Positions 13,168-21,695 of a stretch of DNA of 64,000 bases are shown here, in pieces; position 1 is the stretch's first letter; each line of letters opens with the position of its first letter. The notes beneath the pieces are model-generated. The model was not told the origin of the DNA. It saw only the letters and a list, made by a program, of their open reading frames with translations, and did no database searches. The DNA comes from Actinocorallia herbida. Its GTDB lineage: Bacteria > Actinomycetota > Actinomycetes > Streptosporangiales > Streptosporangiaceae. A program made the translations under genes and the position numbers. Location: contig NZ_RJKE01000001.1 of the NCBI RefSeq assembly GCF_003751225.1, positions 62,001 to 126,000 on the forward strand. Direction: 5' to 3'.

Positions 13168-13175
13168 GGTGCTCC

Positions 13176-13268
13176 TCAGGTGAAGGGGGCGTCGTAGAAG
13201 TCGAGGCCGTCGGCCTCGAAAGCGGTGTCGTCGTTCGGGCCGCGTAGGAAGCTGGGGTTCGTGCCCAT
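13176..13268 (-). CDS. 30-residue coupled peptide upstream of rtcB
   Basis: MGTNPSFLRGPNDDTAFEAD..., ATG overlapping the upstream stop (TGATG) and ending 8 bp before the rtcB start. Acidic with aromatic residues at the C-terminus. It may be a true small protein or a translational coupler for rtcB. Confidence 0.4.
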   Translation of the reverse strand: MGTNPSFLRGPNDDTAFEADGLDFYDAPFT

Positions 13269-14293
13269 CACGCATCGCCCTGAGGCGTGGGTCGGACGCG
13301 CTCCCACCTGGAGGTTCCGACGTTCCACGCGTGGGAGCCGAGGTGGCGGATCAGGTCCGGCAGCGTCAGGAGGTCGGCCATTGCTGCGAGGCCGTCGAGG
13401 GCGATGGTCGGCACCTTGCGGCAGGGCGGGGGGCCGCCGGCATAGGCGATGGGGACGACCACCGGGACGCTCTTGTCGAGCTGCTCGCGTTCGGCGGGCG
13501 TGGCCGGGGCGTACAGGTCGTCGACCTCGGCGAGGAACAGCGCCATGTCCGACCAGTCCCGCCCCTTCCGACGCTCAGCCAGCGCGGCGACCAGGATCAC
13601 CAGGCTGGTGGTGTCGAATGCGTGACGCTCGGCGTGGACGGCCGTGGGGTGCTGAGGAGAGAACCGCGCCGATGTGTCCGGCTCGCGATGGCATTCGTGC
13701 TCGCAGGGCCCGCCGACGCACGAGCTGCACTTGCCGTCGCGGCAGTCCGGATCGAGCAGCGGCTCGCCCGCAGGGGAGGCCGCGCGCACGAGCTCGGCGA
13801 CACTAGCCGAGACCCGCCCCTCCGCCACGGCCTGGCGGACGTAGGCTTCCTGCTCCTCCGGGGATCGCAGCACCACGGCGACGGGCTCGGGGCGGTGCAG
13901 GAACGTCACGTTCTCACAGATCAGGATCGTGACAGCCTTCGACGGAGGGCCCTGCTCCTTGCGATGGAACGCGCGGGAATCACGAGTCGGCTGAATCCGG
14001 ATCCGCCACTCCAGCGGGACAGACCGCTCCACCTCCTCCCGGATCGCGTAGCCCCGCTCGTTCAGCAGGACGCTTCCGTCTGCGTCCACCACGACTTCGG
14101 ACACGGACTCTGTAGGCAGCACGGCGCCCTCGACGTACCGCTTCCACTCGTATTCCGAGCGGTAGGCCTGCCAGATGTCCAGCACGGTGCCTTCGGTGAT
14201 CTGGCAGGACCGGCCCGCGCTGCTCGGGTAAAGGACGGTGTCGCCGACCTCGACGCGGTTGCCGCGCCAGTCGATGAACTCCGGGGTGCTCAC
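13268..14293 (-). CDS. Hypothetical protein with Cys cluster
   Basis: 341 residues. N-terminal small beta domain (RGNRVEVGDTVLYPSSAG, SH3/KOW-like in look) over residues 8-60, beta-rich middle, then a Cys-rich patch near residues 180-200 (CRDGKCSSCVGGPCEHEC) probably binding zinc, and a helical C-terminal third ending TSRWERVRPT. Coupled to the gene above by ATGA. No family recognised. Confidence 0.6.
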   Translation of the reverse strand: MSTPEFIDWRGNRVEVGDTVLYPSSAGRSCQITEGTVLDIWQAYRSEYEWKRYVEGAVLPTESVSEVVVDADGSVLLNERGYAIREEVERSVPLEWRIRIQPTRDSRAFHRKEQGPPSKAVTILICENVTFLHRPEPVAVVLRSPEEQEAYVRQAVAEGRVSASVAELVRAASPAGEPLLDPDCRDGKCSSCVGGPCEHECHREPDTSARFSPQHPTAVHAERHAFDTTSLVILVAALAERRKGRDWSDMALFLAEVDDLYAPATPAEREQLDKSVPVVVPIAYAGGPPPCRKVPTIALDGLAAMADLLTLPDLIRHLGSHAWNVGTSRWERVRPTPQGDA

Positions 14294-14643
14294 ACGCTCA
14301 CCTCGCCGCCGGGCTGGGGCCGGTAGTCGGCGACCGCGTGGAGCGGGATGACGATCCCGCCGACCTTGCGCGCGTGGTCCTCGGCGTGCTGCGGGTCGAA
14401 GAACCGGCCCATCATCATGGCTCGGTCGGTGCCGTGGATGGGGGCGACGACCTCGTACACCGCCGCGTCGGGCTCCGGCTCCATGGTCTCGTCGAAGGCG
14501 AACGAGGACACTCCGACCAGGCCGGGCAGGAAGCCGTCCAGCCGGTGCAGGAGGTCCTGCTGGAGCATGCTGGCGGGGTCGTCGGTGGCGAAGGTGAGGG
14601 TGACCGCGACGCGGCCGCTCGGGTCTCTACGCGGTTTCGTCAT
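14290..14643 (-). CDS. Hypothetical protein
   Basis: 117 residues (MTKPRRDPSGRVAVTLTFAT). Mixed alpha/beta with a conserved-looking GRFFDPQHAEDHARKVGG segment. Both ends overlap neighbouring genes by ATGA, so it is part of the coupled chain. Unknown. Confidence 0.6.
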   Translation of the reverse strand: MTKPRRDPSGRVAVTLTFATDDPASMLQQDLLHRLDGFLPGLVGVSSFAFDETMEPEPDAAVYEVVAPIHGTDRAMMMGRFFDPQHAEDHARKVGGIVIPLHAVADYRPQPGGEVSV

Positions 14644-14873
14644 CGGGGGCAGTCGTCTCCGCATCGGGTCTGGGTTTCGATGAGCATCAGGCACATGGGG
14701 CAGGGGTTGTCGACCTCGGAGAAGGTGGTGACGACCTCGGTCACGCTGGTGACGTCGGCGCCGCACAGGGCGGTGTTCCAGTCGCAGCAGACGGAGTGGT
14801 CGAACGGGTCGTCGTCGCCGTCGGGGCCTTCACCGGCCGGGGCCGGTGTCGGGTCGAGGGCCTGGGTTGTCAG
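14640..14873 (-). CDS. Small zinc-ribbon protein
   Basis: About 77 residues if it starts at CTG 14873, six bases behind GGAGAG. CCDWNTALCGAD, then NPCPMCLMLIETQTRCGDDC provides a clustered Cys set. The stop overlaps the next start (ATGA), supporting a real gene, but no ATG/GTG start is available in frame, so the start is uncertain. Confidence 0.5.
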   Translation of the reverse strand: MTTQALDPTPAPAGEGPDGDDDPFDHSVCCDWNTALCGADVTSVTEVVTTFSEVDNPCPMCLMLIETQTRCGDDCPR

Positions 14874-15033
14874 GGGGCTCTCCTGGTTCGGGCCGGCCTT
14901 GCAGCCGGGAAGGAGTGTGGTCTGGGCAGCGGGGTCCGGGGAGGTAGAGGCGGGTGCCGCTGGCGCGGCCGCACGGCTGGCCGTTGACGTACCAGCGGCA
15001 CCCGACCTCAGGCGGGTTAGAAGGGAGGCTCAT
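14830..15033 (-). CDS. Small Cys/Pro-rich phage protein
   Basis: 67 residues. CRWYVNGQPCGRASGTRLYLPGPRCPDHTP is a small Cys/His motif (C...C...C..H) that I recognise from many actinophage and AICE proteins of unknown role. ATG 15033 lies inside the 3' end of ssb (17-bp overlap). Confidence 0.6.
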   Translation of the reverse strand: MSLPSNPPEVGCRWYVNGQPCGRASGTRLYLPGPRCPDHTPSRLQGRPEPGEPPDNPGPRPDTGPGR

Positions 15034-15502
15034 CCGAGTAGCCACCCGAGTGGCCACCGGCCGCGGCGGGGGTCGCCCACGGGTCGTCCTGGGGGCCGCT
15101 CTGCGGGCGCGGGCCGTTGTCCGACCGCTGGGCGTAGCCGCCCTGGGCGCCGCCGCCCTCGTTGCGCGGCGGACGGACGGCGAGGCCGATGGAGTCGAGG
15201 ATCAGCTCCTGCGCCCACCGCTTCTCGCCCTCCCTGGTCTCCCACTGGCGGGACTTCATCCGGCCGGAGACGACGACCTCGACGCCCGTGCGGAGCTGCT
15301 CGGCGCAGGCCTCGGCCTTGGCCTTCCAGATCGTGGCGTCGACGAAGAACACGTCGGTGTCCTCCCACTGCTTCGTCTGCTCGTTCAGCCGACGGTTGTT
15401 GAACGCGAGGCCGATGGTGGCGACGGGGACGCCGCTCGTGGTGAAGCGGAGGTCGATGTCGCGGGTGAGCCGGGCGGTGCCGGACAGGGTGGGCAGCGGC
15501 AT
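15017..15502 (-). CDS. ssb: Single-stranded DNA-binding protein
   Basis: 161 residues. OB-fold core over residues 1-110 with TARLTRDIDLRFTTSGVPVA, FVDATIWKAKAEACAEQLRTG and VVVSGRMKSRQWE; then a Gly/Gln/Pro-rich linker and the acidic tip SDEPPF that recruits replication partners. Element-encoded copy in the replication region. Confidence 0.95.
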   Translation of the reverse strand: MPLPTLSGTARLTRDIDLRFTTSGVPVATIGLAFNNRRLNEQTKQWEDTDVFFVDATIWKAKAEACAEQLRTGVEVVVSGRMKSRQWETREGEKRWAQELILDSIGLAVRPPRNEGGGAQGGYAQRSDNGPRPQSGPQDDPWATPAAAGGHSGGYSDEPPF

Positions 15503-15516
15503 GGTGGGGGTTCCTT

Positions 15517-15810
15517 TCAGGGGGTGCGGTTCTGCATGGCGAGGTGCTGGACGCAGGTGGCCATGAGCGCGCCCGCGTTCTTGCGGAGGCGGCGGCCTGT
15601 GGTGTGGTCGAGGCGGGTGTCGTAGGAGATGCCGGTCAGGCCGGGCGCCAGGTCCCAGCCCTCGTTGTCGCGGACGATGCGCAGGGAGACGCGCAGTACC
15701 GGGCCGCGGCCGTCGCGGCAGAGGGCCTTGAGCTCGTTCGCCGCCCGCCGAAGGAGGATGAGGTCCTGGGCGATGGCGCGGAGGCGGGCGAAGGCGCGGC
15801 GGACCTTCAC
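15517..15810 (-). CDS. Hypothetical small basic protein
   Basis: 97 residues from GTG 15810, coupled by GTGA to the gene above. Arg-rich N-terminal helices (RRAFARLRAIAQDLILLRRA), then a beta strand and RLDHTTGRRLRKNAGALMATC. Unknown. Confidence 0.6.
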   Translation of the reverse strand: MKVRRAFARLRAIAQDLILLRRAANELKALCRDGRGPVLRVSLRIVRDNEGWDLAPGLTGISYDTRLDHTTGRRLRKNAGALMATCVQHLAMQNRTP

Positions 15811-16031
15811 CGGAGTTCCTTGGTGACGGCGCTGATCCCGTAGACGATGCCGAGTCCCGTGGACACGATGAAGGCGATGGGGATGGCGGTCTCGAACGAC
15901 ATCGTCGGGACCATCGGCCACCAGGCGTGCACGGCGCCGACTGCGAGCATCAGGGTCCAGGCGGAGACAGCCATGCCGAGCGCGCTCAGGAGGATGCGGA
16001 AGAGGAACTCGAACAACAGGGGTCCTTTCAT
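15807..16031 (-). CDS. Small membrane protein
   Basis: 74 residues with two or three hydrophobic helices (LLFEFLFRILLSALGMAVSA; AIPIAFIVSTGLGIVYGI). ATG 16031 overlaps the upstream stop (16028). Possibly an accessory membrane factor; no family recognised. Confidence 0.6.
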   Translation of the reverse strand: MKGPLLFEFLFRILLSALGMAVSAWTLMLAVGAVHAWWPMVPTMSFETAIPIAFIVSTGLGIVYGISAVTKELR

Positions 16032-16201
16032 CGGTCCCAGCGGAGGTTGAAGGTGATGTCGATGACCGCCACGAGAGCGACGGCGATGAGTGCGAGCAGG
16101 ACGTGGAACGGGCCGAGCGGGTCGGTGCGCCGGTAGAACGCGTCGATGAACTGCTCGTAGCGGGTGGAGGCCTGCCAGCGAAGCCGGATCAGTCGGTTCA
16201 C
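16028..16201 (-). CDS. Small membrane protein
   Basis: 57 residues from GTG 16201, coupled by GTGA. Basic N-terminus (NRLIRLRWQASTRYEQF) then one transmembrane helix (HVLLALIAVALVAVIDI). Forms a run of three tiny membrane genes. Confidence 0.55.
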   Translation of the reverse strand: MNRLIRLRWQASTRYEQFIDAFYRRTDPLGPFHVLLALIAVALVAVIDITFNLRWDR

Positions 16202-16404
16202 TGGCGGCTTGCTTTCGGTGTGCACGTGTGGGTGTCGAGGTGGCGTTTGAAGATGAGGTTGAGGGCGCGGCGCCGTTCGGCCTCGGCCTTGGCTTTGTCC
16301 TGGTGACCGCAGACGCACGGGTCACGAAGGCGGGCGATTGCTTTGCCGATGAAGAGCAGGCCGGTGGCGATGAGGGTGCCGACGACGATGACGGCGGTGA
16401 TCAT
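16198..16404 (-). CDS. Small membrane protein with Cys/His tail
   Basis: 68 residues. One N-terminal transmembrane segment (ITAVIVVGTLIATGLLFIG), a CVCGH motif, basic helix and C-terminal HLDTHTC. Couples with both neighbours by ATGA/GTGA. Confidence 0.6.
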   Translation of the reverse strand: MITAVIVVGTLIATGLLFIGKAIARLRDPCVCGHQDKAKAEAERRRALNLIFKRHLDTHTCTPKASRQ

Positions 16405-16742
16405 GCGGTGTCCTGCGTGGTCGAAGCGGACGGCGGGTCGAGGGTGATGCGGAAGAGGTCCTGCAGGCCGGACCGGGCGAATTCAGAACCGGGAGGGTAG
16501 GACTCGACAAGGGCGCGCACGCGTTCGACGGCAGCTTCGGCGGCGGCCAGGCGTTCGCTTGGCTTCGGTGTGAGGGGCTTGACGGTCTCGCCCATGGCGA
16601 CCCGGTGAGCCCGGTGCGCGATCCGCTGCTCCTGCATGGTCTGGGTGATGTCGGACCGCCACATGCCGCACTTGCAGCGCAGGTAGCTGCGGTGTTCCGC
16701 AGCGCTGTACCACTCGGTGGCGAGGTGTTGGCGGCTGCTCAT
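16401..16742 (-). CDS. Hypothetical protein with CxCG motif
   Basis: 113 residues. LRCKCGMWRSDITQTM near residue 25 looks like half a zinc site; the rest is helical with a PKPSERLAAAEAAVERVRAL helix. Coupled by ATGA on both sides. Confidence 0.55.
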   Translation of the reverse strand: MSSRQHLATEWYSAAEHRSYLRCKCGMWRSDITQTMQEQRIAHRAHRVAMGETVKPLTPKPSERLAAAEAAVERVRALVESYPPGSEFARSGLQDLFRITLDPPSASTTQDTA

Positions 16743-19036
16743 GACTTCGCCTCCGCCTGGTCGAGGTCGGCGAGGATTCCGCGCAGGTCGTCGGCGCGGA
16801 CGTAGTCGAGGACGCTGCGGCCGACGCTGCTGCGGGGGCGTTTCACTATGTGCCGGAGCCGTGCGATCGCTACGTGCAGAGCCGCGTTCTCTGTCTCCGC
16901 CCGGATGAGCGGTGCCCCGGCGGGGTCCGTGCTTCTGGCCAGGACGCCGTCGACGATCTCGGCGATGCCGAGCAGCTCACCAGCGATGGCCTCGCGGCCA
17001 GGCGTCACCATCCATTTGGTGGCTGTGGCCTTGACAGCGAGCAGGTTTGTGGCGAGCGCCGCCCTCTCGGCCTTCGCGGCGTTGCAGGCGGCATCGGACG
17101 TACTGGCTGCAGCGCGGGCGTTGCGGACGTCCGCCCGCAGCCGCTCCAGCTCCTCCTCAGCTTGGCCAAGCGCTGCCTCGTGGCCGCACTCGATCGGGTC
17201 GGAACAGCCAGGGCGGCCGTCCGGGAGGGTGAGCGCAGCGAGGAGTTCGGCGCCAGCCTCGGCCAGAGCAGTCGCGATGGGTTCCGGCAGCTCGCCCGGC
17301 TTCCTCTCGATCCACCGCTTCGCGAGGTCCCATGCCTTCTGATGGGAGACACGGAGCCGTTCCCGTTCGATCCGCTCGGCCTCGACCTGCTCGGTCAGCG
17401 CGGTGGCACGCGCCCGGTAGGCCCGCTTCTCATCGCCGAGGGTCCGGCTCACGCTCTCGGCGTACCGGAGCCGCTTCCGCGTGGCGGCGCGGCCGATGCG
17501 GGCGGAGGCCCACGCGGTGCGGAGCCGGTCGTAGCGGGCCTGCAGGTCGTCACGCTCCCGCTCGAGGCCGCGGGAGATGGCACGCTCGTTGGTCAGCCAG
17601 GGCAGCACGGAGTGGGTGATGTCGCCGACGCGGGAGGCGTAGGTGACGGTCCAGCAGAGCCGCTCGGTGATCTTGCGGCACAGGTCGATGAGGACCGGGT
17701 CGTCCTCCGGGCACTCCGCGGGCTCGTTCTCGGCGATGCGAGCGCGCAGGGAGTCGAGGTCAGGGTGCGTTGCGGGGCCCTGCAACGCCGTCACGTCGTC
17801 CGTGATCGCGTCGGCGCATTCGCCGTGCAGGCTGGTCGGGAGGTGCTTGCGAACGGCGGCGTGAACTTCGGCGCGGCGGTAGGCGGCGGCGAAGGCGGGC
17901 CGGGCCATCTGCTCGGCGATGAACTGGTCGACGTCGTCCGGGTCGGCCTCAGCCTGGTGGTCGATGACGAGGTTGGTCCAGGTGCAGCCGCGTCCGTCGT
18001 CGTGGAACTCGTGGTCCCCCGTGGCGACGCAGGGACCGAGGACCTTGCCGAACATGCCAGAGTCCGTCACCCCGCACACGGCTGCGGCGCTGATGACCTC
18101 GTCGAGGTGCTCGATCAGCCGCTGCGCGTAGTGCGCGGCGACGCCGTCTGGGCTGCACCACTGGCGGTAGTCCTCGTCGAGGAAACGGCGGTGCTTCGCA
18201 ATACCGGCGCGCAGCCGCGCGACTTCGGATTCGGCGTCCACAGCACACTGGCGTTCCTGCGCCCGATCCTCGGGCTCGGCAGGAGAGTCGAGGACGGCGA
18301 GGAGGCTTTCCGCGCTGGCGTGCACGGCCTCCCACAGCTCTGCTCGCTTGGCCAGAGGGATGCCCGCGTAGTTGTCGATGAGCTCGGCCTTCGCCGCGAG
18401 GAGCCGTTCTATCCCCGGGCGCACCTGCTTCAGGGCGGCCTCGGCCTTATCCGCACGGACGTACTCGGCGTAGTGCTTGTTGGCGCCCTTCGCGCAACCG
18501 AGGCAGGAAGTGCCCCAGTTGAGGGCGTCTTCGTAGCTGGCGGCCCGCTGCTCGGCGGCCTCCGCGCGGTTCGTGAGACCCTCCCAGACCGGCCCGAGCT
18601 CGGCCATGACGACGGCGCCGGCCTCGCGCGGGGTAGGCGGGCAGTGCATCCCAGCGCCGGGGAAGTGGTCCGCCCGGTAGACGTACATGTGGGCGTCGGC
18701 CGGGTCGACGTCGTCCTTGCCGGGCTTGAAGCCCTGCGCGAGTACCTGGACGATCCGGTCGTTCAGGCGCTCGAGGTCCGGCCAGGCAGCGGGCTGCTGC
18801 TCGGGCTCAGCGGAGGTGGGCAGGAGTTCCTCGGCGGCCAGGAGCTGCTGGTCGGGGACGACGATGTTGTAGCCGCCGCGCGGGTAGGTCTGGTTGCCTT
18901 CGGCCACGACGCAGTCCCAGGAGCCGCCGTGCCACTTGAAGGGGACGACGATCAGCCCGGTGGCGAGGCGGAGGATGCGGCCCTGGGCTTCGTAGGCGAG
19001 CCAGCCGCTGGTGTGCTTGTCGTAGATGGCGTTCAC
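16739..19036 (-). CDS. Large coiled-coil phage protein
   Basis: 765 residues from GTG 19036 (GTGA overlap with the HTH gene). Residues 1-60 are a compact beta domain (VNAIYDKHTSGWLAYEAQGRI). After it come a helical region with CLGCAKGANKH and CGVTDSGMFGKVLGPCVATG, and then, from about residue 440 onward, long stretches of heptad-like Leu/Ala/Arg/Glu helix (RERDDLQARYDRLRTAWASA; EEELERLRADVRNARAAAST) ending GRSVLDYVRADDLRGILADL. No enzyme motif seen. Probably a fused tandem of early-gene modules; function unknown. Confidence 0.65.
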   Translation of the reverse strand: MNAIYDKHTSGWLAYEAQGRILRLATGLIVVPFKWHGGSWDCVVAEGNQTYPRGGYNIVVPDQQLLAAEELLPTSAEPEQQPAAWPDLERLNDRIVQVLAQGFKPGKDDVDPADAHMYVYRADHFPGAGMHCPPTPREAGAVVMAELGPVWEGLTNRAEAAEQRAASYEDALNWGTSCLGCAKGANKHYAEYVRADKAEAALKQVRPGIERLLAAKAELIDNYAGIPLAKRAELWEAVHASAESLLAVLDSPAEPEDRAQERQCAVDAESEVARLRAGIAKHRRFLDEDYRQWCSPDGVAAHYAQRLIEHLDEVISAAAVCGVTDSGMFGKVLGPCVATGDHEFHDDGRGCTWTNLVIDHQAEADPDDVDQFIAEQMARPAFAAAYRRAEVHAAVRKHLPTSLHGECADAITDDVTALQGPATHPDLDSLRARIAENEPAECPEDDPVLIDLCRKITERLCWTVTYASRVGDITHSVLPWLTNERAISRGLERERDDLQARYDRLRTAWASARIGRAATRKRLRYAESVSRTLGDEKRAYRARATALTEQVEAERIERERLRVSHQKAWDLAKRWIERKPGELPEPIATALAEAGAELLAALTLPDGRPGCSDPIECGHEAALGQAEEELERLRADVRNARAAASTSDAACNAAKAERAALATNLLAVKATATKWMVTPGREAIAGELLGIAEIVDGVLARSTDPAGAPLIRAETENAALHVAIARLRHIVKRPRSSVGRSVLDYVRADDLRGILADLDQAEAKS

Positions 19037-19320
19037 GGGGCTCCGGTCAGGACGTCGATGGCGCGGTGGACTCGTTCGTCCAGCTCGGCGGAGGAGACGA
19101 CCGCGGTGATGCGGTGCGGGAGGAGAAGTGACGGCGCGAGGTCGAGGGCGTCGGCGATCGCGAGGAACGTGGTGAGGGAGAGGTCCTGGCGGCCGACCTC
19201 GATGTTCGACACGGACTGGCGGGACAGGCCGGCAGCGGCCGCCAGCCCGTCCTGCGTGAGCTTCCGGTTCTTGCGGTGGGTGCGGATGGCGGCGCCGATG
19301 GAGGCGAGGACCTCGCTCAC
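19033..19320 (-). CDS. XRE-family HTH regulator
   Basis: 95 residues from GTG 19320. The Cro/CI-type HTH is clear: AAIRTHRKNRKLTQDGLAAA then GLSRQSVSNIEVGRQDLSLT. The C-terminal 30 residues could mediate dimerisation. Sits inside the coupled chain rather than next to the integrase, so it may tune early genes. Confidence 0.85.
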   Translation of the reverse strand: MSEVLASIGAAIRTHRKNRKLTQDGLAAAAGLSRQSVSNIEVGRQDLSLTTFLAIADALDLAPSLLLPHRITAVVSSAELDERVHRAIDVLTGAP

Positions 19321-19649
19321 AGCCACTCTCCCGGGCAGTAGAAGGTGTCGCCGAAGGCGTCGTCCCACTCGTGCTCGGAGTGGTCTTCGGCGTCAGGGCA
19401 GGCCTTCTCATGGATGGGCGGCGGCTCGTGGAGGAAGCGGTAGCCCGTCGATGTCGGCACGAACCGGCGCAGCCCGATGCGGGTGGTGGTGCCGCGCCGG
19501 TCGCTTGGGGAGCCATCGGCGTTGGTGAGGATCGAGCACACGGCCCGCTCGCCTTCGACCCGCTCGATCCGCAAGGTCCGGCCAACGCTGCGGGGGTCGT
19601 TGTCGGCCCACACCTGGCCAGGCTTAACCGCGGGGGTCTCGTGGCTCAA
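19317..19649 (-). CDS. Small phage protein, KPGQVW family-like
   Basis: 110 residues; TTG 19649 overlaps the stop of the preceding gene (TTGA). KPGQVWADNDPRSVGRTLRI then IGLRRFVPTSTGYRFL is a pattern I know from many actinophage hypothetical proteins (beta barrel-like). C-terminus is His/Asp/Cys-rich. Confidence 0.6.
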   Translation of the reverse strand: MSHETPAVKPGQVWADNDPRSVGRTLRIERVEGERAVCSILTNADGSPSDRRGTTTRIGLRRFVPTSTGYRFLHEPPPIHEKACPDAEDHSEHEWDDAFGDTFYCPGEWL

Positions 19650-19978
19650 TTCAGCTCCGAGAGGGTGATCGAGCCGAGGTCGAGGGAGACCCGGAACTGC
19701 TGGTCCTCCGGACGGGCCTCGTCGTACTCCCAGGTGACGGAGATACGGCCGGAGGAGACGTTGCATCCGGGCTCGGTCAGCGCTGCGACCGACTCACGGA
19801 TCGAGCGGCCAATGTCGACGACGTCCGGCACGTACAGGAGCGGCTGGCTGCTGCCGGTGATGTCGCTCATCCAGATCCACCTGTTCGCGAGGAACACCGC
19901 GGCGAGCTGGTCGGCGATATCGGAGACCTTGCTGTCGTCCAGCGTGGGCCGGGCGGGAGACGGGGTGTCAGTGCTCAT
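19646..19978 (-). CDS. Hypothetical protein
   Basis: 110 residues (MSTDTPSPARPTLDDSKVSD). Helix with DQLAAVFLANRWIWM followed by beta-rich segment; no Cys. ATGA coupling on the upstream side, TTGA on the downstream side. Confidence 0.6.
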   Translation of the reverse strand: MSTDTPSPARPTLDDSKVSDIADQLAAVFLANRWIWMSDITGSSQPLLYVPDVVDIGRSIRESVAALTEPGCNVSSGRISVTWEYDEARPEDQQFRVSLDLGSITLSELN

Positions 19979-20247
19979 CGGCGGTTCCTTCGTCGGGTCT
20001 TGCGGTGGTAATCGGAGGTGTGCGGCGCAGGGGGAGGGGAGGCCGCGCGGAGGATGGCGAGGCGCCGTCGACGGGCTGCGCGCTGCATGGCTCGTGGGCG
20101 GGTGCGCCGCATGAACCCCACGAACGTCTCGCCCGAAGCGGGGCTCGGCCGCCACGTCGCGCGGATCTCGTACCGACCCGCGGCGGGGATGGTGATGGTG
20201 TTGCCGCTCTCCCAGAGGTCTTCGCGGGCATCGGGGGCGAGGGTCAC
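19975..20247 (-). CDS. Small basic protein
   Basis: 90 residues from GTG 20247. N-terminal half beta-rich (TITIPAAGRYEIRATWRPSP), C-terminal half strongly basic (RRTRPRAMQRAARRRRLA), suggesting nucleic-acid contact. Coupled by GTGA/ATGA. Confidence 0.55.
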   Translation of the reverse strand: MTLAPDAREDLWESGNTITIPAAGRYEIRATWRPSPASGETFVGFMRRTRPRAMQRAARRRRLAILRAASPPPAPHTSDYHRKTRRRNRR

Positions 20248-20492
20248 CGGGCTCTCATCTCCTCGTAGAGGAAGACCAGCCGGGACAGGGCCATGAGCAG
20301 CGAGGCCGCCGCGTACGTCCACCACAGCAGCGCCTCGCCGCTCTGCCCGGCAGCCCACACCTCGCGGCCGGTCGCGACCATCGCGGAGAAGCCACTGCCC
20401 CAGAACATGGCGGAGCCGATCAGCCCGACCCTGGAGCGGCGCCGCCGCGCGGCATGCCGGGCAAACGGCGGCGGCTTGCCCTCGGGGCTCAC
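20244..20492 (-). CDS. Small membrane protein
   Basis: 82 residues. Basic N-terminus then two hydrophobic helices (VGLIGSAMFWGSGFSAMVA; LLWWTYAAASLLMALSRLVF). GTG start coupled to the gene above. Confidence 0.6.
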   Translation of the reverse strand: MSPEGKPPPFARHAARRRRSRVGLIGSAMFWGSGFSAMVATGREVWAAGQSGEALLWWTYAAASLLMALSRLVFLYEEMRAR

Positions 20493-21145
20493 AGCTCACT
20501 CCGCCGGTCAATCGCCTCGACCCACGCGGTGGCGACCGCGGCGACCTGGACGAGTTCGGCGCGGAGGGCTTCGGGTTCCTTCTCCGCGAGCGCCTCGTAA
20601 ACCTCCTCCAGCAGCACATCCCGCCAGGCCAGCGCCCCGTCTTCGGCGTTCCGCTTGGCCTGGTCGCGGTACCGGTTGGCGGCGTGCCGGTAGATCGGCA
20701 GGCCCGTGCCGTCGCGGTGGTTCTGCTCCCCGAACTTGGCGTCCTGCAGGTCCCGCTCGGCGCGGATCTGGGCGTGGATGCGGGTCTGCCGCTGCCATTC
20801 GGAGTGCAGGCTCTGGCGGCACAGCGAGCACAGGACACCCTGCGGGCCGCCGCGGCACTCGCTGCACTCACCCGTCATGCGGGTCGTGCCGGTGACGGCC
20901 TGGCCGGTGGCGACGGCGATGCAGTCCGGGCAGAGCCCTTCGGGAAGGTCGGCGAGCTGGCCCGCGATGAGGATGTCCGTCGCGTCGCCGGGCTCGCTGT
21001 CGGGGACGACGGCCATCCGGTCACACGTCGTGAACGCCAGCATCCCGGGCACGGCCGAGACACCGAGGAAGGACGGGATGAGGTGCCGGAACTCGGGGTT
21101 GGCGGTGGCGTAGGGGCTGGGAGGGTTCGGAGACAGCTTGGTCAT
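20489..21145 (-). CDS. Hypothetical protein with Cys clusters
   Basis: About 218 residues from ATG 21145. CPDCIAV, CSECRGG and CSLCRQS in the middle form a zinc-binding set; the second half is helical (QTRIHAQIRAERDLQDAKFGEQNHRD...). Similar layout to many phage early proteins. Unknown. Confidence 0.6.
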   Translation of the reverse strand: MTKLSPNPPSPYATANPEFRHLIPSFLGVSAVPGMLAFTTCDRMAVVPDSEPGDATDILIAGQLADLPEGLCPDCIAVATGQAVTGTTRMTGECSECRGGPQGVLCSLCRQSLHSEWQRQTRIHAQIRAERDLQDAKFGEQNHRDGTGLPIYRHAANRYRDQAKRNAEDGALAWRDVLLEEVYEALAEKEPEALRAELVQVAAVATAWVEAIDRRSEL

Positions 21146-21176
21146 CGGATTCACCTGGTCCAAGAAAGGAGGGGGG

Positions 21177-21695
21177 TCAGGAGTACTGGGCGAGCAGGAG
21201 CCACGACGGCGAGGTTTGGAGAGGCGTTATCTGGAGTCGCTTGAGCGCCTGGTCAAGGAGGGCGTCCCAGCCGAGCTTCGGATCCGCGCGGCGCCGCTCC
21301 AGGGCAGCGAGATCGAGCGCCTTCGACGTCTCCCAGTCGTTCCGCTCGCAGTGGGCGACCAGCGCGAAGGACGGCTCGGTGTCGTCTCCCCACGCCACGA
21401 ACTCAACGCCGGAGGCGGTGACAGAGGCCTCGTCGACACCGAACCAGCCGATGTTCTCGGTGAACGTCTCCGACCACTGCGCAGCCTCGACCAGAGTGAG
21501 CCCGGCCGGCGGATGAAGCAGGCGACGCTTGCACTGATCGACGAAGCTCAGACACTCGTCGTCTTCGTCCAGCGCCGGGGCGGTCTCCACCCAGGGCACC
21601 GTGAGGTTGCCCCACCTGTCGGCTTCCTTGATCTGCCGCGCGGACAGGCCGAGGTCGTATCCGTAGGCGAGGATCGCGATCGGGCTGCTACCCAT
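21177..21695 (-). CDS. Conserved-type actinophage hypothetical protein
   Basis: 172 residues beginning MGSSPIAILAYGYDLG, with WGNLTVPWVETAPALDEDDE, a pattern I know from hypothetical proteins of actinobacterial phages and AICEs. Alpha/beta, acidic, WLLLAQYS C-terminus. No catalytic motif recognised. Confidence 0.65.
   Translation of the reverse strand: MGSSPIAILAYGYDLGLSARQIKEADRWGNLTVPWVETAPALDEDDECLSFVDQCKRRLLHPPAGLTLVEAAQWSETFTENIGWFGVDEASVTASGVEFVAWGDDTEPSFALVAHCERNDWETSKALDLAALERRRADPKLGWDALLDQALKRLQITPLQTSPSWLLLAQYS

Noticed and set aside
16850-19528. Long plus-strand open frame of 892 codons
   Set aside because: It is the mirror of the coiled-coil gene on the minus strand; GC-rich third positions keep the opposite frame open. 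The minus frame has start/stop coupling with both neighbours.
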